Of a DNA stretch of 26,732 nt, positions 7,770 to 16,333 are shown piece by piece. The stretch spans positions 1-26,732 of the forward strand of contig JAPYPK010000012.1 of the NCBI GenBank assembly GCA_029937655.1, read 5' to 3'. Position 1 is the stretch's first letter; each line of letters starts with the position of its first letter. The DNA is from Nitrospinaceae bacterium (lineage in GTDB: Bacteria > Nitrospinota > Nitrospinia > Nitrospinales > VA-1). The notes beneath the pieces were generated by a model. It ran no database searches and was not told the origin of the DNA. It worked only from the letters and a program-made list of their open reading frames with translations. Both the position numbers and the translations under genes were made by a program.

Positions 7770-9011
7770 ATGAAGTCTTACGATATAGTTGTCATTGGAG
7801 GAGGACCAGCTGGAGCCTCGGCCGCTTTGTTTCTTGAAAAAAAGGGATACCGTATTGCTTTGCTTGATCAAGCTGTATTTCCACGCGACAAGGTATGCGG
7901 CGAATTTATCAGTCCGGCCGCAGACGAAATTTTTTCTGAATTGGGAGTTCTTGAATCAATTGAAGCCTTGAACCCCACAAGACTTAGCGGAGTGGCGTTA
8001 TCTGCTTATGAAGGATCCTACTTCCAAGTTGATTATCCTGACACTGTTGATGGGAGAACCATGACCAGTTTGTCAGTAGAACGATCAACGTTAGACGGTT
8101 TAATGATAAATAAAGTTCGCAATTCAAGTATTCAGTTGATGGAAGGGTTTAAGGTTACAGATTTGTTATTTGATGGGGGTAATGTTTGTGGTGTGAAGGG
8201 ACATGATAAAACAAAAACAAAGTTTAGCATTAAAGCAAACATTGTGATTGATGGCGGAGGCAGAAATAGCATTTCTCTTCGCCGACTGAACTTGAGGCGA
8301 AGTTCTCCTGGGAAAGGAAAAATCGCATTAGCCGCACATTGGCAAGGCGTCAAAGGTCTTGAAAGTTATTGTTATATGCATATTAGTCACCCTGGCTACA
8401 CTGGTATTGCTCCAGTAGGACACAATAGGGCAAATGTTGTGCTTGTTGTGGATAGGAATTATTTAATTGGTGTTAATTTTGAGAAATTTTATATGACAAC
8501 AGTTTTAGGGAATAGCTTGCGAAAGAGAATTCTTGGAGGTGGTGCCCCGGTTGAGAAAATAAGGTCAGTTGATTCATTGGCCTATTCGGTGAAAAAAACA
8601 AGGTGTGGAGGCCTACTTCTTGTAGGTGATGCCACGGGTTTTATTGACCCTTTTACAGGCGAAGGGATCTATCTATCGCTAAGAAGTTCTCAACTTGCGG
8701 TGGGAGTAGTACAAAACGCTTTCGATAAATCTGATTTTTCAAGTAGACAACTACAGAGTTATGATCTGATAAGAAAAAAAGAGTTTAGAAAAAAAAATAT
8801 TCTAAGTAAGGTTTTACAGTGTTTGATTTATAAGCCTTATTTGTGCAATCGAGTTGTTGCAACACTGGCAGCGCAGAAAGAATTGTCGAGTTTGCTGGTA
8901 GGAGTAATTGGAGACTATCATCCGGCAAATAAAGTGGTTTGCTTCAAATATCTCATGCGTTTGCTTGGTGGGATGTTAAGCCACCGTCAATCCTCATTCC
9001 TCCCTAACTAA
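7770..9011 (+). CDS. Geranylgeranyl-reductase-family FAD-dependent oxidoreductase
   Basis: 413-aa flavoprotein of the GGR/p-hydroxybenzoate-hydroxylase-like superfamily. The ADP-binding GGGPAG loop lies at residues 10-15, right after the start, which fixes the ATG at 7770. DKVCGEFISP (40-49) has the Cys43 typical of geranylgeranyl reductases and SrsC-like hydroxylases. The second FAD motif GDATGFIDPFTGEGI lies at 286-300. Such enzymes saturate prenyl chains of quinones, lipids or chlorins, or hydroxylate aromatic rings. A tract of hydrophobic and basic residues near 345-400 may associate with the membrane. No clear Shine-Dalgarno is seen, and its start lies within about 20 bp of the divergent membrane gene. 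The family is firm, the substrate unknown. Confidence 0.88.
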   Translation: MKSYDIVVIGGGPAGASAALFLEKKGYRIALLDQAVFPRDKVCGEFISPAADEIFSELGVLESIEALNPTRLSGVALSAYEGSYFQVDYPDTVDGRTMTSLSVERSTLDGLMINKVRNSSIQLMEGFKVTDLLFDGGNVCGVKGHDKTKTKFSIKANIVIDGGGRNSISLRRLNLRRSSPGKGKIALAAHWQGVKGLESYCYMHISHPGYTGIAPVGHNRANVVLVVDRNYLIGVNFEKFYMTTVLGNSLRKRILGGGAPVEKIRSVDSLAYSVKKTRCGGLLLVGDATGFIDPFTGEGIYLSLRSSQLAVGVVQNAFDKSDFSSRQLQSYDLIRKKEFRKKNILSKVLQCLIYKPYLCNRVVATLAAQKELSSLLVGVIGDYHPANKVVCFKYLMRLLGGMLSHRQSSFLPN

Positions 9012-9076
9012 GTAGGGACAACTAAAGAATTTTATACTAAAAAAAATTATTTGCTTATCTGTGTGATGCTGTGATT

Positions 9077-9292
9077 TTACTTTGCCTGACTGAGGATATA
9101 TTCCATTTTATCTTTTAAAATTAGTTTTTGTTTTTGGTGTTGTTTTTTTTCGGCTTCTTCATGATCCGTTGGAAATTTTATTTTATTCAGGTTGTCGATT
9201 TTGAGCTTAAGTTCTGTATGTTCAGAGTGTAAACGTTCAAAGTTGATATCAGAATTGAGGATTTTTTTGAGGGTTTCTTTTTTTATCTCCAT
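9077..9292 (-). CDS. DUF465 (YdcH-like) small protein
   Basis: 71-aa charged, all-helical protein matching the DUF465/YdcH pattern: a LHSEHTELKLKIDNL segment (21-35), a short linker with TDHEEAEKKQ, then KLILKDKMEYIL near the C-terminus. Members are small coiled-coil proteins of unknown role, common in Proteobacteria and relatives. It lies 2 bp downstream of tsaB on the same strand and should be co-transcribed. The assignment rests on the length and the heptad/charge pattern. Confidence 0.75.
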   Translation of the reverse strand: MEIKKETLKKILNSDINFERLHSEHTELKLKIDNLNKIKFPTDHEEAEKKQHQKQKLILKDKMEYILSQAK

Positions 9293-9294
9293 AA

Positions 9295-10002
9295 TTATAT
9301 TCCTCTCTTTTGAAGATTCTTTTCATTGAATTTTAATTCGGCTTCTGATTTTCGGACATACTTTATTGTTAGTTCATCTAAGTTAGTTGTTTTTTTATTC
9401 TCAAAACAGTTTTGAGCCAAGCGAGCGGCGCAGGCGGCGACTGTGTCGGCGCACTTATTTTGCGTTGGTATAAAATTTCCCCCGAGCTGTGACCTAAGAA
9501 AAGGGCCGTATGAATTCAACCCAGTACCAACAAAAATAGTTGGTTCTTTGATCTCTTGGCATAACTGACTTGGCGTCAAGGCTCGGTCTGGTGTGAGGCG
9601 CTCTAAAATATACCCATTCCCACAAAAACTGGCGGTGTAAACCTCTTTTTTTCTTGCATCCAAGATAGCGCAAATTCTATTACCTGTTGGCATCGCCTGC
9701 AATGCCAATGCTTCCAAGGTGTCGATTCTCACAAAAGGTTTTGAGGTAGCTAGGAGCAGACCTTTCAATATGCTGGCGCCGACCCGAAGGCCAGTAAAAG
9801 ATCCTGGTCCTGTTGTTAAACAAAAGCCATCAAGATCCTGTAAACCCACACTTGAAGAGGTTAGAACCTTATCAATTAAGAAAAGAACTTGGTTTGAAGC
9901 AGTAGCATTTGTATCAACTTCAGCTTGATTACGAATTTCCCCGTCTTTCAACAGGGCAACACTAGCTTGAGGAATGGACGAATCAATCCCCATGAGTATC
10001 AT
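9295..10002 (-). CDS. tsaB: tRNA threonylcarbamoyladenosine biosynthesis protein TsaB
   Basis: ASKHA-fold scaffold that partners with TsaD and TsaE to make t6A37 on ANN-decoding tRNAs. The 235-aa protein has the N-terminal GIDSS strand (residues 5-9) and the hallmark TTGPGSFTGLRVG (63-75), followed by ARKKEVYTASF in the middle. It has no TsaD-type metal-binding histidines, as expected for TsaB. There is a second in-frame ATG at 9993, and neither start has a good Shine-Dalgarno. Its stop lies 2 bp from the DUF465 start. tsaD, tsaE and rimI are not in this window. Confidence 0.93.
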   Translation of the reverse strand: MILMGIDSSIPQASVALLKDGEIRNQAEVDTNATASNQVLFLIDKVLTSSSVGLQDLDGFCLTTGPGSFTGLRVGASILKGLLLATSKPFVRIDTLEALALQAMPTGNRICAILDARKKEVYTASFCGNGYILERLTPDRALTPSQLCQEIKEPTIFVGTGLNSYGPFLRSQLGGNFIPTQNKCADTVAACAARLAQNCFENKKTTNLDELTIKYVRKSEAELKFNEKNLQKRGI

Positions 10003-10302
10003 GGGGAAACAAAAAATATATTTATAAAATTATAGTTTTTGAACCTAAAAATATAAATTTTTTTTCTCACAATTTAACAATAGATATAGGTAGAGGGAAA
10101 GTCAAACCAATATAAATTATCTTTAGATAATTTCCAATGAATACCTTGTTAACTCATTGAAATAATTAATTTTAAAGCTTGACAGTTGAAAAATTTACCA
10201 ATATCCTTGTTTTTCTAGTATCTTATTGATTTTATTAAGGTAAATCTATTAATAAAACTTTCATGTTAGATACATCTTACAACTATTTGTGAGGTAAAGG
10301 CT
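10003..10302. other. AT-rich intergenic region with divergent promoters
   Basis: 300 bp between tsaB (minus) and the small plus-strand gene. It is strongly AT-rich. Apart from the promoter at 10179-10207 I see no gene or long repeat. The tsaB promoter should also lie here but is not clear. Confidence 0.4.
10179..10207 (+). promoter_or_regulatory. Sigma-70-type promoter for the 62-aa gene
   Basis: TTGACA (10179-10184), a 17-bp spacer and TATCCT (10202-10207). The -35 is a perfect match and the -10 matches 4 of 6. Predicted start near 10214, giving a leader of about 90 nt before the ATG at 10303. Confidence 0.6.
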
Positions 10303-10491
10303 ATGTTCTACGAAGTGAAGGTATTTGATTCTCGGGGGCATCTTAAAAAAGTAGTGTCTTCCAAAAAATTAAGTAATCGATTCTGGCGTATGAATGATAA
10401 CCTCCCATCTTACTATGAGGAAAGCTCTGTGAAGTCTAATGATTGGAATTCAAAGGGGGAAATACAGGTTGAAAAAGTAAGTGTGGAGTAA
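10303..10491 (+). CDS. Small protein of unknown function (62 aa)
   Basis: Not recognised. A 62-aa hydrophilic protein rich in Lys, Ser and aromatic residues, with no cysteines, signal peptide or membrane segment. It begins with a YEVKVFDSRGHLKKVVS segment that reads like one or two beta strands. Support for it being real: a consensus -35/-10 promoter upstream, a purine-rich GTGAGGTAAAGG just before the ATG, and a hairpin after the stop. It is monocistronic between divergent tsaB and rnd in the same direction. A small regulatory or stress protein is possible but is a guess. Confidence 0.65.
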   Translation: MFYEVKVFDSRGHLKKVVSSKKLSNRFWRMNDNLPSYYEESSVKSNDWNSKGEIQVEKVSVE

Positions 10492-10522
10492 TCTGTTCTT
10501 TACAAACTACTTTTAACTCCTC

Positions 10523-10549
10523 CATGACCACCTAAAGGTAACGGTCATG
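10523..10549 (+). terminator. Hairpin downstream of the 62-aa gene
   Basis: CATGACC (10523-10529) pairs with GGTCATG (10543-10549), with an inner ACCT/AGGT pairing possible. No U-tract follows, so it is an imperfect terminator or an mRNA-end stabiliser. Confidence 0.35.
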
Positions 10550-10686
10550 TCATTTGTGTGCCTATAATTATTTATTGCCCTAATCTATTTGTGGCATAAT
10601 GTAAATTAAAAGATTATATAGATAGGTAGTTTTCCAGTTTATATAAGTTGCATCCCTGCCCTTTTTATCAAGATTGAGATTATTTA

Positions 10687-11892
10687 ATGTATTTAACAAC
10701 TGATAAAGATTTAGCTGAGTTTTGTGATCAGTTAAATTCTAGTCCCATCTTGGCAATTGATACAGAATTTGTTAGGGAAAGAACCTACTATCACAAGTTA
10801 GGTCTCATTCAAGTTTCTGATGGCATACATTGTGCTGCAATCGACCCAATTCACATTTCCAATCTAGAACCATTTCTGAACCTGGTTCGCAACCAAAACA
10901 CAGTTAAGGTATTTCATGCTGCCAGGCAGGATCTTGAAATATTGCATCGGCTTTGCGGTGGGACAATTCAACCGATATTTGATACACAGATAGCTGCTTC
11001 TGTTGTTGGGTGGGGTGCTCAGATTTCTTTCGCAAAAATTGTTAACAAGGTTCTTGGAAAAAAAATTGATAAATCAGAAACCTATACTGACTGGTGTAGA
11101 CGACCACTAAGCGAACGACAGATTGAATACGCTTTGGACGATGTCCGCTTGTTATTTCCTGTGTACGAGAACTTGAAAAAAGTTCTTAAAAGCCTTAACC
11201 GGGAAGAATGGCTTCAAGGTGAGTTTATACAACTAGAAGATCCAGATAACTTTAAAGCTCCTAACCTTGAAAAATTATACATGCGGATCAAGAACATAAG
11301 AACCCTAGCTCCAAAAAATTTTGCAATTATCTGTGAGCTTGCTAAATGGCGAGAAAAAGAAGCACAGTTTAGAGACTGCTTGGCCAAGAATATTGTGAGA
11401 GACGAATCACTTCTCGAGTTAGCACGTAAAGCACCTATAGATAGTGAGGGATTGAGTCGTATTCGTGGTCTTCACAACAATGAGATCACGCGTAGCAAAA
11501 AAAATATTTTAGCTGCAATTCAAAGAGGGCTGAATCTTCCTCTGGATCAGATTCCAAAATTACCAGAACTTGAAATATATAAGGCACCTCCTGGCATAGA
11601 GGAAATGCTTTCTGCTCACGTTCAAATCTGCGCAGAGAAGCTAAAAATTGAACCTAGTGTTTTGGCTGGCCGAAAAAAGGTTAATGACTTTGTTAAATGC
11701 TTTGATCAAAAACAAAGTCTTGAAAACCACCCGCTTTTTTGCGGTTGGAGAAAACAAGCGATTGGCAACCAATTATACTTGGCTTTAACGGGGGAAATGG
11801 CCTTGGCTATTGGGAAAAAAGGTAAGCTGATCAGTTTTTCTGTTGATTCAAAGCTCAATAAATCTACTAGGGAGGATTCTCTTCTCAAATGA
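10687..11892 (+). CDS. rnd: Ribonuclease D
   Basis: DEDDy-type 3'-5' exoribonuclease that trims tRNA and other small RNA 3' ends. The 401-aa protein has Exo I AIDTEF (D25, E27), Exo II HAARQDL (D82) and Exo III with Y148 and D152 (YxxxD). This is the complete catalytic set. A helical HRDC domain follows at about residues 208-290, then a second helical region ending near 365. Length is slightly above E. coli RNase D (about 375 aa). It converges on the TPR gene with 33 bp between. No strong Shine-Dalgarno is seen (GATTATTTA before the ATG). The assignment is firm. Confidence 0.93.
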   Translation: MYLTTDKDLAEFCDQLNSSPILAIDTEFVRERTYYHKLGLIQVSDGIHCAAIDPIHISNLEPFLNLVRNQNTVKVFHAARQDLEILHRLCGGTIQPIFDTQIAASVVGWGAQISFAKIVNKVLGKKIDKSETYTDWCRRPLSERQIEYALDDVRLLFPVYENLKKVLKSLNREEWLQGEFIQLEDPDNFKAPNLEKLYMRIKNIRTLAPKNFAIICELAKWREKEAQFRDCLAKNIVRDESLLELARKAPIDSEGLSRIRGLHNNEITRSKKNILAAIQRGLNLPLDQIPKLPELEIYKAPPGIEEMLSAHVQICAEKLKIEPSVLAGRKKVNDFVKCFDQKQSLENHPLFCGWRKQAIGNQLYLALTGEMALAIGKKGKLISFSVDSKLNKSTREDSLLK

Positions 11893-11925
11893 AAAAATAT
11901 CCTTATTAACTATAGCCATTCTAAC

Positions 11926-12534
11926 TTAAGCGTTCTGAGCTAAAAGTAAAGACTGCAATTCTTTGAATCGTGGATTTTGGCGGAGGTTCTCTATGTCTGG
12001 GTCCGTTTCAAGGGTTTGATGGTTTTTGAACCCATTTTCTATTGCTTGTTTTAAGGACTCGATGCCCTTAGGGATATTACCTAAAAGCGCATAATAACAG
12101 GAAAAATTATAATGCAGAAGAGGGTGGTTGGGGTTTATCGACTCCAGAGTGCTTAAAGTTTTTAGAGAAAGTTTAAAGTTTTTTTTATTTAGGTAGGCGG
12201 TGCTTAAATTTATATAGGCTGCTTCAAAACGATTATTGTGATGCAGTGCCATCTTATAGTTTTTTATGGCTTCTTCCGTTCTATTTTGTTTTAAGAGTTT
12301 ATTCCCTTCGTTGTAGTGATAAATACCCATTCTTTTTTGAGCCTCTGGACTTTTGTGGTCTGTTTTTCCTTCATTGTGGGTATGAATGAGTTCATTATTC
12401 CCCCCGCCATTTGTAGAGGTTGGTTTTTCTAATTGTTTTAAATTGAGGCCCATCTGGTCAGTTGTGAAAAATATAATTGAGCCAATAATAAGGGTTAGAG
12501 GCATTAACTTGAGAAATTTATTTGGAATTTTCAT
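11926..12534 (-). CDS. Membrane-anchored TPR protein
   Basis: 202-aa protein with one N-terminal hydrophobic segment (about 10-25), then a Gly/Asn/His-rich linker (about 40-62) and three TPR-like helix pairs (about 70-103, 104-137 and 138-171). It ends with a DPDIENLRQNPRF motif (178-190), typical after TPRs. The topology suggests a periplasmic scaffold anchored in the inner membrane. It follows the Maf/DUF115 gene by 56 bp on the same strand and may be co-expressed. No catalytic motif is visible and the partner is unknown. Confidence 0.8.
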   Translation of the reverse strand: MKIPNKFLKLMPLTLIIGSIIFFTTDQMGLNLKQLEKPTSTNGGGNNELIHTHNEGKTDHKSPEAQKRMGIYHYNEGNKLLKQNRTEEAIKNYKMALHHNNRFEAAYINLSTAYLNKKNFKLSLKTLSTLESINPNHPLLHYNFSCYYALLGNIPKGIESLKQAIENGFKNHQTLETDPDIENLRQNPRFKELQSLLLAQNA

Positions 12535-12590
12535 GGTTGCACGTCAAAAAAATATTTTTTAGGGATGATAATTGTAGGGTCTCGATAATA

Positions 12591-14000
12591 TCAAGAATGG
12601 TATGTTAAAAATTTCATTAATTCGTTTGCCGAGCCAAGGGGTATTACTTTGTCGATTTGTGCTCCATGCGAACATAAATTGTATATTTTGATTTGAGGGT
12701 TTACAGAAACTATTTCTTCAATCGCACGTAGATAACTATACATTGCTTGGTTAGTCGCTACGTTCTTTCCAATAATATTTTTGACGTTTACTGTCTTCTG
12801 TTTCATGCTTTCTGATTTATGGTTTTCCTTAAGCATTCTAGAACTATCCAACCTATCAATCATTTCTTTGTTGTTATTTGAAAAGCTTGAGTAAATTCGG
12901 TCGGAGGGGAATGAAAGGTCTTGTCCTGTCAAAAATATTGGGTTGCAGCCAAATTGGATTAGTGCGTCTAGTGCGAGACAGGAAACAGAACCACCGGATT
13001 GAGTGCTTCCTTTACTATTGATAACAGATTCTTCTTCCGTTAATTGAGAACTCATTTTTTTAAAGACTACAAATTTTTCACCCTTATAACAGTGAACAAC
13101 TTTTGTGTTTGCAGATGGAGTAAATATAAGCTTTGCCGAACTTTCTAAGAAATCTCGAAAATATTGAAAGCTGTCATCTTGTGGATCTAAAGAAAATACA
13201 TAATCAGGGTCAATGCCCTCACGTGATAAAATTGGAAATGCAGTATCGACGCACGCTAAAATAAAATTCTTGTCGACCTGTTTTAGGTAGGGAAGGATGT
13301 CGTCAAGTGAGGGGCCAGCGCTGACTAGTAACCCGGGTTTTCCCTCGTGCTTAGAGTGTAAAATTTTTATTCCAGAATTTGCCCCCACGATTTCTTTGTT
13401 TAAAATATAATTATCTTTTTCCAAGTCACCGAGAACAGCGGGAAACCTTCGTTGCAATAACAAAACTTCTAATGAATTTGTCAGCTTGGGAAATGATGAG
13501 GGAATACATTTGAATGAAGGTGAGTGGAAAATCACCTCAAGGTCTTTTGTTTTTGTGCTTTGCATTTTTTCCATATACTTTGTGATCTCGATCGAAACGA
13601 TTTCTTCATTCAATCCATAGATAATGTGGAATCTTTTATCGAGTAATATTTTAGATTGGTTTCTCAGGATCATTGCGGCAAGTAAAAGATCAGGGTTCAA
13701 CTCTATTGCAAGTAGGAACCCATTGGGTCCAATTTTTTCTAAGAGAGCGTCTACGTGGTATCCGAGCCCAAACCCGTAAAGGCAAACTTGACTTCCTGTA
13801 GTTATTTTTTCGGCAAATGATTGACCTTCTTTTACAGGATCATACATGCTGTGTATGAGTATATTTTTAAGCCTGACGGTGTTATCTCCAGAGGGAGTAT
13901 TTTGCACCTTAATAGATGAGGGTAGTGGTTCAGTTAGGTGCTTTGTGCATGAGCTATGTTTTTCTAGCAGCTTCATGTTATCTTTAAAGAAGTGGCTCAT
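12591..14000 (-). CDS. Maf/DUF115 family protein (MptE-like; motility-associated glycosyltransferase-like)
   Basis: 469-aa member of the DUF115/MAF_flag10 family. It has an N-terminal region with YGFGLGYHVDALL (75-87). The core spans about residues 205-365, with GLLVSAGPSLDD (223-234), VDTAFPIL (251-258), a DPQDD acidic motif (272-276) and LTGQDLSF (357-364), followed by a helical C-terminus. Relatives are Campylobacter and Clostridium Maf proteins, which place nonulosonic acids such as pseudaminic or legionaminic acid on flagellin, and archaeal MptE pterin kinases. No flagellar or sialic-acid genes are visible here, so the substrate is open. It is divergent from mutL and is followed by a TPR gene. 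Confidence 0.82.
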   Translation of the reverse strand: MSHFFKDNMKLLEKHSSCTKHLTEPLPSSIKVQNTPSGDNTVRLKNILIHSMYDPVKEGQSFAEKITTGSQVCLYGFGLGYHVDALLEKIGPNGFLLAIELNPDLLLAAMILRNQSKILLDKRFHIIYGLNEEIVSIEITKYMEKMQSTKTKDLEVIFHSPSFKCIPSSFPKLTNSLEVLLLQRRFPAVLGDLEKDNYILNKEIVGANSGIKILHSKHEGKPGLLVSAGPSLDDILPYLKQVDKNFILACVDTAFPILSREGIDPDYVFSLDPQDDSFQYFRDFLESSAKLIFTPSANTKVVHCYKGEKFVVFKKMSSQLTEEESVINSKGSTQSGGSVSCLALDALIQFGCNPIFLTGQDLSFPSDRIYSSFSNNNKEMIDRLDSSRMLKENHKSESMKQKTVNVKNIIGKNVATNQAMYSYLRAIEEIVSVNPQIKIYNLCSHGAQIDKVIPLGSANELMKFLTYHS

Positions 14001-14177
14001 AGTAAGGAAAGTTTTTTTAATCTAGTCAAGCTTATCTAATAGTTGAATTTAATTTTTACGTTTGGTTGATTCGATCTTTTTAACCATGTCTAGGATATCT
14101 CATAAACGTTTGTAATCTAGAAAAAATTTTCTAAATACTTTACCGTTGATGAGTTCTTAAATTTACTAATTTAAACT

Positions 14178-16022
14178 ATGTCGGTGATACCACAGGAAAA
14201 CAGTAAGTCACGCGTGAGAATTCTTCCTGATGATTTGGCTAATCAAATCGCTGCAGGGGAGGTTGTTGAAAGGCCAATGTCTGTGGTCAAAGAGCTTGTA
14301 GAAAACTCGATTGATGCAAAGTCTACACGTATTTTAATCGAAATAGAGCAGGGAGGAAAAAAGCTTATACGTGTGACAGATAATGGATCTGGTCTATCAT
14401 TAGAGGATGCGGGGCTTTCTTTTTTACGTCACGCGACAAGTAAAATTAGCAGTTCTTCAGATCTTGAGAAAATAGTTTCTTTGGGGTTTCGAGGGGAAGC
14501 ACTTCCAAGTATTGCTTCGATTTCGAAAGTGCACATGACTACTTCTGCCGACGAGCACCTAGGTGGGGTGATTGTTTTGGTAGAGGGTGGTGGTTCCGCT
14601 CAGACTAAAGAGACTTCTTGCCCTCGTGGGACAACCATAGAAGTCTCCCAATTATTTTACAATACTCCTGCTAGAAAAAAATTTCTAAAAGGAGATGGCA
14701 CGGAATCTTCTCATATTACTCAAGTTGTAACGCAGCATGCATTGGCACATCCTCAGATTCACTTCACACTGATCAATAATGGCCGGAAAGTTATAGATGT
14801 TTTGCCAACAGATCAACATTTGTACCGAATCGCAGAGTTGTTTGGGGCCGAACTCGCTAAGGAACTTATTCAGGTAGATACCGAGTACGGTGACTACCGA
14901 CTTGAGGGTTTTATTTCTAGTCCAGTTTATACTCGCTCGTCACGATCGGCTCAGTATTGTTATGTAAACCAGAGGTTTGTGAGAGATAAAGTAATTCTTC
15001 ATTCTACTCAGCAAGGTTATAGTCACCTCCTTCCCAAAGGACAGCATCCTGCGATTTACCTTTTTTTATCAATGGACCCAAAGTTATTTGATGTGAATGT
15101 TCACCCTGCTAAAGCCGAGGTTCGTTTTGCTTTTCAACAGGAGGTTCATCGCTTTGTAAGTGGTTCTGTGAAAGATTCGTTAAGTGGAAGTAAAAAACTG
15201 TCATTACCTATGGATCACTCTGAAAATAGATACCATACTACTTCTCAGTCAAGACAAACAGATCATAGGGCCGTTCCTGCGTCCAACTTTTCTGAAGATC
15301 AATCCTCCACTAGGCTGTCTTCAGCCATGGAGTTGCTATACATGGATTCTACTGAGTGCTCAGTTGACCGAGAATCAAGGGGAATCATGTCACCTCAAGT
15401 TGAAATCTTTCATGAAAAGCCCAGTGCTGTTTCGAATCTTATTTATTCTGAGTTTGAACCTTTGGGCCAATTAGACCGTTCATTTATCCTGATGCAAGGG
15501 AAACCCGGGATACTTGTGGTTGACCAGCATATAGCCCATGAACGTGTTCTTTATGATCGCTTTAAAAAAGCCGCGAAAAATAAAAAAATTGAAGTGCAGC
15601 AGTTGTTGTTTCCGCTAACTATGGAATACTCCCCAAGTGAAGTAGAGCTGCTGATTCACCATCAAGATTCTTTGAGTGAACTTGGATTGGAGTTGGAACT
15701 ATTTGGGAAAAATGAGTTTTTATTGAGGACAGTGCCAGCAATTTTAAAAAATAACGATAAAGAAGAAATTATGCGAGAAATCGTTGATATGCTTCCTGCT
15801 CAAAAACATGAGGAGGCATTGTTCGAGAAATTTGAAGATATACTTATTATGATGTCTTGTCGTAACGCGATAAAAGTGAACATGTCTCTTAATTTAGATC
15901 AAATAAGGAAGCTTATTTCAGATTTGCAGGAAACTGAGATGCCGTACACCTGTCCACACGGTCGTCCTATAGCGCTCTTGTACGATATGGATTCGATATT
16001 AAAAAAATTTTTACGCAAGTAA
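14178..16022 (+). CDS. mutL: DNA mismatch repair protein MutL
   Basis: GHKL ATPase that links MutS mismatch recognition to strand incision. The 614-aa protein has N-terminal ATPase motifs ELVENSIDA (catalytic Glu42, Asn43), TDNGSG (67-72) and GFRGEAL (103-109), and the transducer motif NVHPAKAEVRF (307-317). A low-complexity linker spans about 335-420. The C-terminal domain has DQHIAHERVLYD (449-460), SCRNAIKVN (560-568) and CPHGRP (592-597), the signature set of MutL endonucleases. The first motif departs from the DQHAxxExxxxE consensus (Ile for Ala452, Asp for Glu460). A nicking enzyme is likely, as expected in bacteria without MutH, but not certain. The start lacks a clear Shine-Dalgarno. 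Confidence 0.95.
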   Translation: MSVIPQENSKSRVRILPDDLANQIAAGEVVERPMSVVKELVENSIDAKSTRILIEIEQGGKKLIRVTDNGSGLSLEDAGLSFLRHATSKISSSSDLEKIVSLGFRGEALPSIASISKVHMTTSADEHLGGVIVLVEGGGSAQTKETSCPRGTTIEVSQLFYNTPARKKFLKGDGTESSHITQVVTQHALAHPQIHFTLINNGRKVIDVLPTDQHLYRIAELFGAELAKELIQVDTEYGDYRLEGFISSPVYTRSSRSAQYCYVNQRFVRDKVILHSTQQGYSHLLPKGQHPAIYLFLSMDPKLFDVNVHPAKAEVRFAFQQEVHRFVSGSVKDSLSGSKKLSLPMDHSENRYHTTSQSRQTDHRAVPASNFSEDQSSTRLSSAMELLYMDSTECSVDRESRGIMSPQVEIFHEKPSAVSNLIYSEFEPLGQLDRSFILMQGKPGILVVDQHIAHERVLYDRFKKAAKNKKIEVQQLLFPLTMEYSPSEVELLIHHQDSLSELGLELELFGKNEFLLRTVPAILKNNDKEEIMREIVDMLPAQKHEEALFEKFEDILIMMSCRNAIKVNMSLNLDQIRKLISDLQETEMPYTCPHGRPIALLYDMDSILKKFLRK

Positions 16023-16333
16023 AATGATTAAAAAAAATCCTTAAACTTTAAGGTGACAGATGCCCGTCCGTGGATGATTCTAAGGTTGCTTTCGGGGAAT
16101 GATTTGTTCTGCAAAATTAACTTCGTGAGTTGTTTTTTTTGTTTTTTTTCTTTCTATATAATTGTCGGAGGACAGGGGGGTGTGTCTCTAAAGTGTTTTG
16201 TGTTTTTTAGAGCTCATTTTGTATTTAGTGGGAGTTAATCACGTGTTTTTTTGTTCATTATCTAGCGATTTTTAGGAGTTGAGATAACAAGGTTATAGAA
16301 ACTGCAAATATTAAGTTTTTGGGTTGGAATTAA
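16023..16333. other. Convergent intergenic region after mutL
   Basis: 311 bp between the mutL stop and the stop of a minus-strand gene. It is T-rich. A hairpin CTCTAAA/TTTAGAG (16186-16192 with 16206-16212) could act as a weak terminator. A 61-codon frame at 16053-16238 starts at a TTG-like context without support and reads as low-complexity Phe/Cys residues; I do not consider it a gene. Confidence 0.4.

Noticed and set aside
9001..9018. TCCCTA/TAGGGA hairpin at the end of the flavoprotein gene
   Set aside because: Only 6 bp, overlaps the stop codon and has no adjacent U-tract, so it was not called a terminator.
16053..16238. 61-codon open frame after mutL
   Set aside because: Low-complexity Phe/Cys/Val product, poor start, no Shine-Dalgarno, no family signature.
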